Part shown: positions 13,590 through 24,496 of the stretch, one piece after another
How the letters are laid out: the number at the start of each line of letters is the position of its first letter
Position numbering within the stretch: position 1 is the stretch's first letter
NCBI RefSeq assembly: GCF_004379255.2
Contig: NC_056034.1
Coordinates: 10,480,501-10,544,500, forward strand
Direction of reading: 5' to 3'
DNA length: 64,000 bases
Source of the DNA: Salvia splendens
Lineage: Eukaryota; Streptophyta; Magnoliopsida; Lamiales; Lamiaceae
Notes under the pieces: generated by a model
What the model was told of the DNA's origin: nothing
The model's input: the letters and a program-made list of their open reading frames with translations, nothing else
Database searches by the model: none
Position numbers and translations under genes: made by a program

Positions 13590-15476
13590 ATCTGAACAGA
13601 AAATAAAACAAAAAATAAATTAGAAAAGCATATAAAGATCACATTCGCATCACTAATCAAACAAGGGTTTATTGTATTGATTAGCTCCCACTAATTTTAA
13701 CATATATTATGCCCCCAAACATAAAATACGAATTTATATCAAATATAAATTTTAGTGGTCCAAGATCCAAGTCTATATAGTTGTAGCCTCTGCGAGGGCT
13801 GATGACTACAATAATATCACCAGGTAGGCCTCCAAGCCAATTGTAACAACAATTTTACAATTCTTGGTTTATTAATCTAATTAATATGCGTCTATAAATC
13901 ATTTGGTTGCGAGGGCTACTCAAAATAATTTAAGCAAGTCAACCCCATCACACGATGTCAACTATGCATCTATGAATGTTCATAAACTTTGTGGATTTAG
14001 AGTAAACGCGAGGGCGTAAAACTCATGGTCGAAAAGGCTAGGAGCATCAAACAATTGTGATGGACGACGCATTTGTTTCAAAACAAGACTTATATTTTAT
14101 GGGGAATAGTGTGATACTAGTTTTGTGAATATAATATCTAATATTAAATTTCAAACAATTACTGGGCGCCGTCTACCCAGACATAGTATAACACGGACTA
14201 CAAATACTGGGTGCCGCCTACCCAGACATAGTATAACACGGACTACACATACTGGACGCCGCCTACCCAGACAATAAAACGGTCTCTAACTACTATAGTT
14301 AAAATAAAACAAGCATAAATCAAATAACATGCTTATTACATATGATATCAAAAAATACTCAACAAATAAAATCAAATTTTATTTTCTAATTAAATGTGGA
14401 TTTAATTATATTAATTCTAAATTAATATAATTATACATATCTAATATTAATTCCAAATTAATATTGTGATGTGGAGTATATATTATCATTTCCAGATGCT
14501 AACTATATCCCAATTTGTTAATCTAATTAACGAAATTAATCCAATCTATATTAATTCTAAATTAATAAACTTGTAAATCAAGTAATAACTCCAAATTATC
14601 ATCAAGCACATATATTATTTATTATTCCAAAAATAATAATATTAACAAATTCTAGCTCATTAATTAATTAATCCAATTAATAAATTTATCATCTAATGTA
14701 TATCAATTCCAAACTAATATAAACCGATATTTAATATTAATTCTAAAACAATATTAAAACACATTTACTATTATTATTCAAAATAATGATAGTAAATAAT
14801 TTATTGGCTTGATTAATATTATTAATTCCAAATTAATAATGTGATTTACCGTGATCAAAACCACGATTCGGATCCGACCCGGATCTTAAAAAAACCCGCT
14901 ATGGCTCTGGGGAAAAATCCCATGCCGTTGCCGTTCCGTCTATCGTCACACTATCAATTAGATTTAGGGATTTCTCACAATGGAATCACTCCCTTCTCAA
15001 ACACGGCAGCGGCGCATCATCCCCTACTTTCAGTTGCCATCTTCACAAGCACAAAATACAACTTTTAATCATTCCAAGTAATGATTATCATATGTAATCA
15101 TACCAAACAATTGCAGTACCGCCTCACGTAGTGAACAAATTGATTTTCATCAATGCTGTTTGTCGCACATCTTTGAGGCTCGTGTAATTCTTATCCCGAC
15201 GCCACCGATTCATCATCGGATGAATCCAATCCATCGGGGAGAAAATCCAAGGGAATAATTCATGAGCTGCCGCTCCCTCTGTTGAAGATTTCCAGCCGAG
15301 AAATCGAATCAGAATGCGGCACCGATGAATTCCAGAATTTGTTGTTGAGAGAAGTTTCGTCGGTGTGCACAAGAGGAAATCGGTGAAGGAATTTTGAAAT
15401 CCAATTTCATAATTTTGATTTCCAAAATCATCCACAAATTATTAGACTACAAAACAATTATGAATCGAGCCCTGAA
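13590..15476 (-). other. Leader/untranslated region of the copia element with a tandem repeat
   Basis: AT-rich internal DNA between the primer-binding site and the gag remnant. It has a threefold repeat of about 46-50 bases at 14157-14270 (each with CTACCCAGACA). A short open frame (15124-15435, minus) begins near the primer-binding site and has no recognised domain. Confidence 0.7.
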
Positions 15477-15488
15477 CTCTGATACCAC

Positions 15489-15933
15489 TGTAAGGAATTC
15501 TTGTATTCATCTAATGAGCGCAGCGCAAAATTGCATACACGAATAACAGATCTAGATTCATAATCATATGATAAGTTGAGCATGTAAAACACAACGAAAC
15601 TAAATCTTACTTGTTGTTGTGTTTTCTTCTACGATTGTGTCCTGCAAGTTGAATCCACTACTATCGAGGTCCACGTGTATTCTGATTCGATGCAGGAACA
15701 ATTCCTCGGTACAATTGCTCTATAGAGAAAGCTAGGAATTCTCTACAAAGCTTTACGTATTTTCTCTCTAATGTTACGATATTTCTCATCTCCCACAATG
15801 GAGAATAAATAACAATTATATAGACAAAGAGTCATTAGAGTTTCATGATTGATGGGCTTATGAACTAATTATAATTGTAGCCCAACTATAATTATTTAAT
15901 CCTTATTAATCTAATCTAGCCCATATCCTTTCA
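15489..15933 (-). repeat. 5' LTR of the copia element
   Basis: 445 bases, TG...CA, with the tRNA-Met primer-binding site at 15477-15487 immediately inside it and the target duplication GATAT at 15934-15938. Confidence 0.93.
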
Positions 15934-15938
15934 GATAT

Positions 15939-17041
15939 ATCAACAATTAAGCAAACTCGGATAATAATAGAGATATATCAATAATCTGTAAATGTAGTAT
16001 TAGTTGAAGACATAAAATTTAGTATCATAGTTGTAGGTGGAGTTATTAGTAGGAGTGTGAGTTAATTTATGTACGTACGTATGTTGAGAGTGAGAAGATA
16101 AATAAAGAATAATACTATTTGTGTAGACCAATCACAATGCTCCAATTCCATGCAGATTTAGGAAAGTTTGGGAGGTGTGATGGATATCTCCATCTCCATC
16201 TCCATCTCCATCTCCATCTCCATTCATTAAGACTCCTCAGTCTCACACTTCCGCCTCTCACTGCTTGCTTACGCTCTCAGTCTCACACACACTTCGAATT
16301 TCAGCATCTCTGAACTCGTCTCCATCTCCGTCTCCATATGTTATACTTCCCCTTTCCTTTCAGATCTGCTGCACTTTGTTTTGTTAATTTTGAAATAAAT
16401 TACTGCCTTTGAGTTGAGTATATATAAATTTTTAGGAGTGCTACTGTAATGTAATGTAATGTGAGGGGTAATTACATTTTCATATAAAATATTTTACCTT
16501 TATTTCAATTTAGTACAAAAAGTATTAAGTTTACATATTTCATACAAAAAGTTACATTATTGTTTTAAATTAATACATTCCGTTAAATCCCTACTAACAC
16601 CATTGCTTCCAATTACATCATACATACAAAAAGTTTCATCAATGTTTCAAATTTGTACAAAAAGTTTTAAATTAAAACTTTCCATTAATTATTTCAAACA
16701 CAGTTATTTTTATTACTCACAAAAATGAAAAACACAGAGAAAAAAAATCACCACTCTTCACCATCGAATTAGCGTATTGCATTTTATTATCGAAGCTTTC
16801 TCATGTAACAATGGAGAATACAACTAAAAAGATATTGAATTTTTTTGTAAAAATTAAATATTGACTTATTGACTATTAGAAGCTCAAATTAGCCATTTTG
16901 TAAAGATGAAATATGGACTTATTTTATACTGTGTTCTATAAAAGATACTATAAAAAAATTGAGTAGATTGAGAGACATAATTTAATTCTTAACTGTTACT
17001 AATTCATGATTTGCTAAACTAATTATAATTGAATTTTTTTG
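15939..17041. other. Intergenic with a (CTCCAT)n hexamer run
   Basis: No supported gene. Bases 16185-16225 hold a run of the hexamer CATCTC, with a shorter one at 16320-16336. The region could be the former promoter of the pectin acetylesterase remnant downstream, but no first exon with a signal peptide was found. Confidence 0.5.
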
Positions 17042-19297
17042 TTGTCTGTCTCGACGGCACCCCTGCTGCCTATGCTTATAGCCCAGGGTTTGGAGACGGA
17101 TACCACAATTGGCATGTATCTCTTGAGGTATATAATATGAACAACTTCCACGATTTTATTGTGAAACGCGATAGATAGATTCAACAAATAGTATTGAACT
17201 CTGAATTTGAATGTACACGGTTTCACTTAGTAATAATTAAATGATCATCACAATATAAGAATTAAAATAGGTCGTAATTTATAATTTAGAATTAGATTTT
17301 TATTTGATCAGTATTTATTATTGTCGAGTTCACAATCTTTTATGATAATAACACTAACAATTTGGAGTTGCAAGGGTGGTGCGTGGTGTGATAATATAGG
17401 TTCTTGCCTCGATAGATCCACTAGTTATATTGGAAGTTGTGCTAAGCTGATATCGTCGAAGAATGGTATCCAATCCTTCGATGGGATGCTCGACGACAAT
17501 TCCACCTATAATCCCGGTATATATGTGTAGTTAAATCTAATCCAAATCCTAATTTCAAATATACTATATAACTTAATTCTTGTATGCATGATTTCAGATT
17601 TCTACAATTGGCACGTGTTCAAAATCTTCTACTGTGACGGCTCGTCCTTCATGTCCGATGTTGAGGATGTAGACCCGGTAAGTTTTTAAATTTCTTCCAT
17701 GTCACCAGACACCAATAAGCACAATTAGTTATATTTAACCTAGCATGCACTCTTTTAAAAACCGGACTAGACGGTTCGACACGAACTAGAAGGCTGATGA
17801 ATCCGGTTTAGCCCTAATTGTATGTTTTACTAAATTCAATTTCTGAAACATTTACACAGAAGCACAACCTGACTTATAGAGGTGCAAGAATCTATGATGC
17901 AATGATGGATGAGCTGCTACGAATCGGCATGGGAAATGCTAAAAATGTATGCATTAGTAAACTATAGCAACTCTTGGATTAATTAAATTCTAATTGCCAC
18001 TTGATATTAATTGATATTGTTTTATAGGCTTTATTGTTAGGCTCTTCGGCAGGTGGATTAGCCACAATTTTACATTGTAACAAGTTTCAAGCACTTTTTC
18101 ACAATACAACTAGGGTGAAGTGCGTATCTGATTCGGGCTTCTTTACTCATGGGTAAGACTATCTAAATTTACTACCTAATTATCAAAATATAAATTTTAT
18201 TAGATAGTAGTATAAAATCGTATAATATGTCGTTGATTAATTTTGTTTGGCTCACTAGTGAGCATTTTATGGGAGCTGATTGGAGAGAAGCTTTTTTCTT
18301 TAGTGTGGTATCAACACATGTATGTAATTTTTTTTAATTTAGTTTACTTTGTTATATAATCAAGTAGTACTTTATATATTAAAATGTGTATTCTTACATT
18401 AATTCCTCACTTTTGCTATGTACATATATAAGGTTTGATTAATACGTTACCCACATCATGCATATCCAAATTTAGTCCAACTTTGGTAAGAGTATAGTAC
18501 TATTCACTGACTTATCTTCATGACTTTTCTTGATAATATAATTAAGTATTCCTCATGACCATATTTGTATTTGTAGTGTTTATTTCCTGAAAATGTGGTC
18601 CCAAATATCCAAACCCCATTATTTTTAATCGAATCAGCATTTGACTCATATTAGGTATGGTAATATTAAATGTCATTAATGTCTTTGATGTCATTAATTA
18701 TATATATTTTTATTTCCAATCTACTTGTCACAAATACAAACAAATTTGTTCTCTCCGAGTGATACTAGCCTCAGATGGTTCAATTGCACCCATAACTTGA
18801 TGTTTTGCAATTGGACTGAGATAAAAATCACGAAAGGAATGTATAATATCATTACTAATTTTGACTCTATTTAATAAGAATCAATTTCTCATACTATTTT
18901 TTTAGATTTTAGGTACACATTTATAAATACATTGAAAAGTACAATTACGGATAGCTCCCCAATGATAGGCTATTTTGTACATAGCAGCTATCGATATACC
19001 CATTCGGAATACAAACGCGATTCGACATGCTCATCGTTGGTTGGAAACGGACTTGCTAACAAAGTAAGTGAAACTAAATAAAGTGTATATATATGCCACA
19101 CAAATTGTTTGATCACACACTTCTAATTTAATTTTACGTGTATTTTTCAGACGATAGCACAAGCTGTGGGAGATTGGTATTTCGACTGGAGCGAGTTTCA
19201 GGAGATAGACATGCTCAATGACTTGCCACGGAACTGCATTAGCATCGACGACCAACCTACTTTGGAGAAAAAGTGTAGGGATTATATTCATCATTAA
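17042..19297 (+). pseudogene. Pectin acetylesterase (CE13), 5'-truncated and decaying
   Basis: Pectin acetylesterases remove acetyl groups from cell-wall pectin. Recognisable exon-like blocks: 17047-17127 (CLDGTPAAYAYSPGFG), 17375-17516 (GGAWCDNIGSCL), 17598-17677 (FYCDGSSFMSDVE), 17860-17946, 18028-18152 (nucleophile motif GSSAGG, usually GCSAGG), 18259-18323, 18433-18485 (LPTSCISKFSP), 18577-18651, about 18735-18838, 18906-19063 and 19151-19297 (TIAQAVGDWYFDW, stop TAA). Signs of decay: no first exon or start codon; an in-frame TAG at 18652-18654 where family members have Gln; no AG acceptor before the next block; and the usual catalytic His context (AHCQ) reads RYTHS, with His displaced by two. 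A functional gene with unusual splicing is possible but less likely. Confidence 0.7.
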
Positions 19298-19345
19298 ATG
19301 CCGATAGCATGTGAATTTGAATTTCTATGTTCAGTTATGAATGAA

Positions 19346-19506
19346 GGGTTAAAGTTTTCAGTTAAATTCGACTTCTTAATTACAAGTTAATTTCTGGTGA
19401 CAATAAATACTACTAGTATATATGTAGGTTATGAGAATTGAAATCAATTAAGTGAGTGATATGACATCTATAAAAGCAAGATGTTGTAACTAGGGTTATT
19501 ATACAT
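19346..19506 (+). repeat. Duplicated flank of the Cys-rich gene, left of the solo LTR
   Basis: Matches 7264-7405 closely (for example the shared GACATCTATAAAAGCAAG). It is the upstream part of copy B, cut by the solo LTR at 19507. Confidence 0.8.
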
Positions 19507-19926
19507 TGTTGGAATCGTGTTTGGTCAAATGATTTTTGACTAATAATAAATGTTACAGGACATTTAATTTTATGAAATTCAATGCAATAACGTCGATCTA
19601 CGTTCCGAGTAGATGACCGTAGTATATTCATTTTCTCAAATCCGATTCCCGGTGAGTGAGAAATAATATATTAAAATTGGTCACAATAAAGCTAGAAATG
19701 AGCTATGTGAAAAGACTAAGAGATTAATTAACTAGGTGTTAATTATCCCACATCGGGGATGATAAACTTCTTTGATGAAGTATTTAATCAGATGAATTAT
19801 CATGTGTAATAATTATCGTGGAATAAGACGGGTGAAAGAGTCCACACGCGCGCACACGCGCGCGCCGCCGCCGCCCGCCCGCGACCCGTGCAGCGGGTCC
19901 CTGGTGCCTTGTGCCTTGGGCTGTTC

Positions 19927-20092
19927 TTTGGAGCTGGTCGTTGAGCGTGGTTCGAGCCTCGCTTGTTCTTTTTAGACCACTCCAAACTCCACGCATCCCC
20001 GACGACGCATTTGGAGCTGGTCATTGAGCGTGGTTCGAGCCTCGCTTGTTCTTTTTAGACCACCCCGAACTCCACGCTATCCCCGACGGGTC
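19927..20092. repeat. Twofold tandem repeat, period about 83 bases, inside the solo LTR
   Basis: Two near-identical units, each with GGAGCTGGTC, TTGTTCTTTTTAGACCAC and CTCCACGC. They lie upstream of the LTR TATA box, in what would be the U3 enhancer region. Confidence 0.85.
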
Positions 20093-20105
20093 CTAGTCCA
20101 CGTCA

Positions 20106-20275
20106 TGGTCCCGCTGGACCCCGATGCATGACTGGAGACAAAAGGTTCTCGCTGGACCCCGACGCACAATAGGAGACAAAAGGTCCCCGGTGGACCCCGA
20201 CTCACAACGAGAGTCAAAAGGTCCCCGCTGGACCCCGACGCATAACGGGAGACAAAAGGTCCCCGATGGACCCCG
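20106..20275. repeat. 38-base tandem array inside the solo LTR
   Basis: Units start near 20106, 20144, 20182, 20220 and 20258 (the last partial). Each contains a form of GGTCCCCGCTGGACCCCGAC followed by GGAGACAAAA. The array is GC-rich against AT-rich surroundings and has diverged slightly between units. Confidence 0.88.
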
Positions 20276-20436
20276 ACGGTCCATGGTGTATCCCGTCGTG
20301 TAGCATGTCCCGGTGCATCGTGTCTCTTCAGCTCCCACTGGCTAGTGCACTAGTCAATAACCCCCGGATGTTACAGTCAAGCCATCATGACACACATAAT
20401 GACTGTTGACTCCATCAATGCCCTGCAGGTGGACTT

Positions 20437-20450
20437 GGCCTATAAATAGA
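20437..20450 (+). promoter_or_regulatory. TATA box of the solo LTR
   Basis: GCCTATAAATAGACA fits a strong plant TATA box and lies about 370 bases from the LTR end, as expected for the U3/R boundary. It points toward the Cys-rich copy B, whose ATG is at 20832, and could drive read-through transcription into it. Confidence 0.6.
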
Positions 20451-20831
20451 CATGATCCATTGCATTCTACAACAGAACATACACAAGCATCTTGCATTCA
20501 CGCTCTCTCCCTCTCTGCATAATCTTCCCCGTCGAAGCTCTGCCCCCGCCTTACTCCTGTTCGCCGGAGCTCTATTGCTAGCAGTGTTGCTACTTCAGAG
20601 ACGAAGCCATTTTATCTTTGGGGACAACACGCCAAACCGAGAGCACTACCGGGGCGTATCTCGTCTTGCGGAAAGAGGACTCCTCTACTCGGCTTACCAC
20701 TTTCCACAAGTTTTACGTGTAATTTTGTTCAGTTATTTTCCGTGTAATTTCCTTGTTTTATTTTCCATTGTAATTTCGTCCGACAAGATTTGTATATCTC
20801 ATTTCCACAACATACATATTATCTTAGAAGC

Positions 20832-21153
20832 ATGAGTCCTCAAAACTCAGTCATGGTGATGGTGATTATGATAAGTAGTTTGGTTGTAATGAGTGATTGG
20901 AAAACAATGGATCTGAAAGAGTGCTACAAGGTTTGGAATGATGATTGTAAATTTGGGCTGTTGAAAGACATATGCGACGATCCTCCTCCTCTGTCACCCT
21001 GAGAGTATTTGTTGTGATCTAATTGATAGTAAGAGAATTAATTTCGATTGCTACTATGCAATTGTTATTGACTTAAAAAACCATTACCCTTGCCAACACC
21101 CAGACCTGGCTCCCAGTTTGGCTGTAGATATGTATACCGGCTGTATAGGCTAA
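20832..21153 (+). pseudogene. Small secreted Cys-rich (prolamin-like) protein, copy B, one-base frameshift
   Basis: The ATG at 20832 gives a signal-peptide-like N-terminus almost identical to copy A, then MDLKECYKVWNDDCKFGLLKDICDD. The frame then shifts at a (CCT)n run near 20985-20997 and would stop at 21001. One base later the frame continues with SICCDLIDSKRINFDCYYAIVIDLKNHYPC and ends at TAA 21151. The joined pattern C-x-C-x-C-CC-C-C fits a prolamin-like domain. The distance from ATG to the final stop is not a multiple of three, so one indel breaks the gene. If the early stop is used, a 56-residue product lacks the CC pair. Confidence 0.45.
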
Positions 21154-21163
21154 CTATTGGAGA

Positions 21164-21873
21164 CAGTGGCGGACACACAGCCAAGGGAGGAAGGGCTTAA
21201 GCCCTCCCCAAATTAATTTTTTTTTGATATTTTGTACTTTAAAAAAATTTAAAATTTCTGAAAAATGTCTTTAGCCCTCACAAAACTATAGTATATGAAG
21301 TCTAAAATGTAAAAGATTGAATAAGAAGGAGGGGCTGAAGTTTGAAATTGCATAAGGAAGTTTTAAAAAAATGGCTGTCGTTGCTGCTTGAGGAAGAAGA
21401 TGAGATAAACCATGACTAATTATATTAATAATAATAGTAAAATTAGCAACTGTCAAGTCCCTTACCTATAGGCTACGCCTAGCTATATCACGTGTTCTAC
21501 TTCTATTAGTACTTACTTTTTAGTGTATTAAAATTGTTCAATTGTTGCACTGTAAGTTAAAAATGTACCGGTACATGTTACTTATACTCATATGAGTATA
21601 CATTAAGTTTAAATGTTTATAATTTTGATTCATTATTCATTTTTAAATTTTGAAAACATTTTCATCACATATTACACACTAACGATGTGGGTTCCACTAC
21701 GACTAATATTGTTTCAACTAGTTTATCAATTTTTGTTTCATACTATATCAATTTCACTTTAAAACTCGTTTTGCCACAGAAATCTCTATTTTTAAAAGAC
21801 GAAAGAAGTGTATGTTAACTAAAAAAAATTACTGTACAGCCCCTGTCATAAAATATTTCTGTGTCCGCCACTG
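21164..21873. mobile_element. Non-autonomous hAT DNA transposon
   Basis: 710 bases with perfect 14-bp terminal inverted repeats (CAGTGGCGGACACA) and a perfect 8-bp target duplication ATTGGAGA (21156-21163 and 21874-21881). The 8-bp duplication and the CAGTGGCGGA-type terminus are hAT features. The insert is absent from the paralogous site near 7830 in copy A. There is no transposase frame inside. Confidence 0.93.
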
Positions 21874-21881
21874 ATTGGAGA

Positions 21882-22659
21882 TCAAATTATATAAGATTAA
21901 GTGCTCAAAACCAATGTCTTTTTTATCTTGTGATCTACTTACTATGTTTTATTCATAACAAACATGTTAAACAGCCAAAACTTTGTATGCAGAAACCTGT
22001 AAAGTAGAGTAACACAGACAAACAGATGCATGAATACAAATTTCAAAGAAGAAAAGAGATTGAGATTATTAGTGCAATCAGCGATGACTGATATAAAATG
22101 TGTCTCTCGGGCCAGGAACATTTTTCAAAACCACCCCACATTTTCAGTACATTATTTGTATCAGCAGGCTTAAACCTGGCCATGAAGTTCAAGATAAACG
22201 TCAAAACTCTAGAACAAAAGTGATATTTCTGAATGCAACCATTGAGCATGGGACAAACATGTAAATGCAGTTGATATCCTAAAATTAACTGCTTAGATAT
22301 AATTCTAATTACCATTGTGTTGTAGTAGAATAGTTAATGAAAGAACGCAACAAGAAGTGGAGAAATGAATGGGAATGCAGAAAAACAAAATTGCATCCAA
22401 AGAGAGAATGTGCATGATGCAGTAACTATCAGAACCAAAATAAAAGGCCAAAATAAAAACAAAACAGCAGCTGCCTGTTCGGGTGTAGTAAACGTCCCCC
22501 TAGACCGTCGAGAAGACACAGGCATTGCTGAATCATGAAAAAACAGGGAGTACCTCCGAGATTCGGGGGTTCTTCGGGCACTCGTACTCATTTTGTCTAT
22601 GTGCCTCCCTGAATATGCAAATCTTCAATTACAACTATTTAATCATTTGTTTACCAGTG
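21882..22659. other. Flank of copy B and an unassigned stretch
   Basis: Up to about 21965 this matches the downstream flank of copy A. The rest has two modest open frames on the minus strand (22043-22315 and 22334-22591) without a recognised domain. The second begins MSTSARRTPESRR and includes a hydrophobic stretch. It could be a captured exon fragment, but nothing else supports it. Confidence 0.4.
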
Positions 22660-23790
22660 AAGATCAGTCCATGGACTCTAGCTCGTTTAAATGCAGAGGA
22701 TGTTTCAAAGGCTGCTGCAGAGGCAAGGAAGAAGTCCAAGATCTTAAGGCCTGTGGTGAGGCATGAGTCCAACAGCTATGCTCATGAAACAGACAGCAGT
22801 TTCGGCAGTAGTGGTCGGAACATGGCGCTCTTAGGCCCGATAACGGTAGGAAACGAGGGAGCAGGCGCATCTGCCTACCCACAGACATGCCTCTTCAATC
22901 TGTATCGAAGCTTCAAACTTTCGACGCCCAAAATATTAGAGATCATCTTCATCATCCCACATCAACCAGTTTGGCTCCTCTGCAGCTCGAAGCCCGGAGT
23001 GATTTCCGGGGAATGCCAGCTGTGAACGTGGCTTCCTCGCCTGAGAGCAGTAGCCTAGATTCCCCCGACATTCATCCTTTCCGGGTCTTCTCATCTGGAG
23101 CTGAAGAGGGGAGGAGGCTAGCCAGGCTGTCTTCCACCGCCCTGGCCGCTCAGAAGGACATCCCGTTGTCAAGATCGACTAGCGATGGATATGATGCATC
23201 CGGCGGTGAAGATAGCGACAGAGTGCCTACGAGGTTTCTGCATAGGCCTAACAACTGGAACAACATGCTGTTTGGGTCTGAAGCAGAGAGAAGTAGCTCA
23301 TCAAGATTCATTGCACCGACATCGTCGACCTTCTCGAGTCATAGGAATCTTTGAGGATAGAAGGGAGATTCATGAGATTCTTTCAATTGTTGGCCGAGGT
23401 CTTAAAAAACGCAGTTGGCCTAGAGAAATTCTGATGCAACTTTGAAGAGGCAGAGACTAATGTTTGCCTGGTGATTGTTTTTGTTTTTTTGGAGGGAAGT
23501 AAAAAAAAGAATCATTGCAGTATGAGCTCTGCCGCCACCATTGATGAAAGCTTGCAGCAGAATCACTGACTTTTGTTATGTAAATTTATGTCTGTGGCCT
23601 AAATTTGTTCATTGTCTGAGTTTCGATTAGAAGTCAGTTGATTTGTTAGTGATAGTGGAAAGACAAAATTTGTTCTATATCTCCTCTTTAAGGAGTAACC
23701 ATCTCTCTCTCTCTCTCATCAATCAGAGCAAAACAAACTTTTATTCCAAGTAACTTACATATATCAAGATTTACTAGAATTAAACATACA
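22660..23790 (+). pseudogene. Duplicated last exon plus 3' flank of the DHHC S-acyltransferase, frameshifted
   Basis: Nearly identical to 5323-6435, starting inside exon 9 at [13 protein letters not shown] and running through the stop codon into the 3' flank. A two-base insertion near 22826 (GGCGCTC in place of GGCTC) shifts the frame: the first part is open in 22525-23025, and the rest, from MPLQSVSKL, in 22887-23354. No catalytic exons, start codon or splice acceptor accompany it. The retained genomic 3' flank and lack of a poly(A) tail favour DNA-level duplication over retroposition. The right breakpoint lies in a locally repeated sequence. Confidence 0.9.
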
Positions 23791-23898
23791 AAACAAGCAA
23801 GAATTGTAGATTCTCACTTCATATTTAGACAAAAACATTATCAAGAATTACTAGAATTACACATACAAAACCAGCAATATTTGTAGATTCTCACTTCA
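23764..23898. repeat. Twofold tandem repeat at the breakpoint of the duplicated exon
   Basis: Two related units of about 67 bases, each with ACTAGAATTA, ACATACAAAA and GTAGATTCTCACTTC. The first unit begins within sequence shared with the S-acyltransferase flank, so the repeat may mark the junction. Confidence 0.7.
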
Positions 23899-23904
23899 AT
23901 TATT

Positions 23905-24445
23905 TCACACAATAACATCGTAAGGCAAGCTCACATAGTCATCACCAAGTTTTCCATTTGGGACATCAATCTCAAACTGCAACTCATGGCGGGAAGCTTT
24001 GCAGTAGATGAAGAAAACGGTGAGAGCAGCCACGCTATAGAGCGACAATAGAGAGGAAAAAGCAGCAAAAGCAGCAATCTTCAAAACCAACCAACAATTC
24101 CAGCCATCGCCGCCGCTCCCATACTCAATCATCACATATTTGAAAAAGCAAATCACAAAAACACCCGCCAAAATCAGGAAGAAGAGCAGGAACGAGAACA
24201 TGACGCCCCTTTCACCAGATACGAGCTCCGCTTCAGCGCCGCGAATCCCCAATCCGACTCCAGCACCACCACCGCGTTCGACAGGCTCCACTCGATCTGC
24301 AAGTAGATCAGCAGCGCCACCCACAGCAGCGCCACCGCGATGCAAATCGCCAGATAGTATTGATTGTACAAATCGGCGATTCCGTTGCTGGTTATGGCCA
24401 GAAACCATAGGAAGACGGAGACGACCAGTCCGATTACGATCTACG
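23905..24445 (-). pseudogene. Membrane-protein family member 1, truncated and frameshifted
   Basis: The 3' part of a gene from the family spread over 27.6-41.5 kb. One frame (24371 down to about 24205) reads AICIAVALLWVALLIYLQIEW, then NAVVVLESDWGFAALKRSSYLVKG, the family hallmark. The next segment, VMFSFLLFFLILAGVF to CKASRHELQFEIDVP and the stop at 23905, is in another frame, so a single-base indel near 24205 breaks it. Upstream the reading frame meets a TAG at about 24440, and the N-terminal half is absent. A small LTR element begins 50 bases further upstream. Confidence 0.75.
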
Positions 24446-24496
24446 CGGGGAATCCATTAAATACTTAGCTTGTTGAAAATGGAAAGAGGGGAAAAA

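Larger units (their letters stand above)
8926..15933 (-). mobile_element. Ty1/copia LTR retrotransposon, full-length but defective
   Basis: A 7.0-kb element read on the minus strand. LTRs lie at 8926-9369 and 15489-15933 and begin TG and end CA. A perfect 5-bp target duplication, GATAT, sits at 8921-8925 and 15934-15938. The primer-binding site next to the 5' LTR matches initiator tRNA-Met (TGGTATCAGAG on the minus strand, 15477-15487). The polypurine tract (minus AAGTGGGAGAT) abuts the 3' LTR at 9370. The order protease, integrase, RT, RNase H is that of copia. Gag is almost wholly deleted and pol carries stops, shifts and a deletion, so the copy cannot move on its own. The two LTRs differ at roughly 11 positions by eye, indicating a fairly recent insertion. 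Confidence 0.95.
19507..20812 (+). mobile_element. Solo LTR of an LTR retrotransposon
   Basis: 1306 bases beginning TGTTGGAA and ending TTCCACAACA, flanked by a perfect 5-bp duplication TACAT (19502-19506 and 20813-20817). Copy A (7264-7440) lacks the insert, so its edges are also set by comparison. It contains a GC-rich stretch (19845-19890), a twofold repeat of about 83 bases, a 38-base tandem array, and a TATA box (CTATAAATAG at 20440-20449) that would be the retroelement promoter. There is no second LTR or internal coding region, consistent with LTR-LTR recombination. Confidence 0.92.

Noticed and set aside
15124..15435. 103-residue frame next to the copia primer-binding site
   Set aside because: It has no gag or other retroelement domain and lies in the untranslated leader; kept only as a remark.
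16119..16313. Frame with a (His-Leu)n run
   Set aside because: Translation of a CATCTC hexamer repeat; no support as a gene or as the missing first exon of the pectin acetylesterase.
19784..20338. Minus-strand frames over the GC-rich part of the solo LTR
   Set aside because: They are produced by tandem repeats and GC-rich DNA without domain similarity.
22334..22591. 86-residue minus-strand frame starting MSTSARRTPESRR
   Set aside because: Looks protein-like at the start but has no recognised domain, splice context or paralog in the window.
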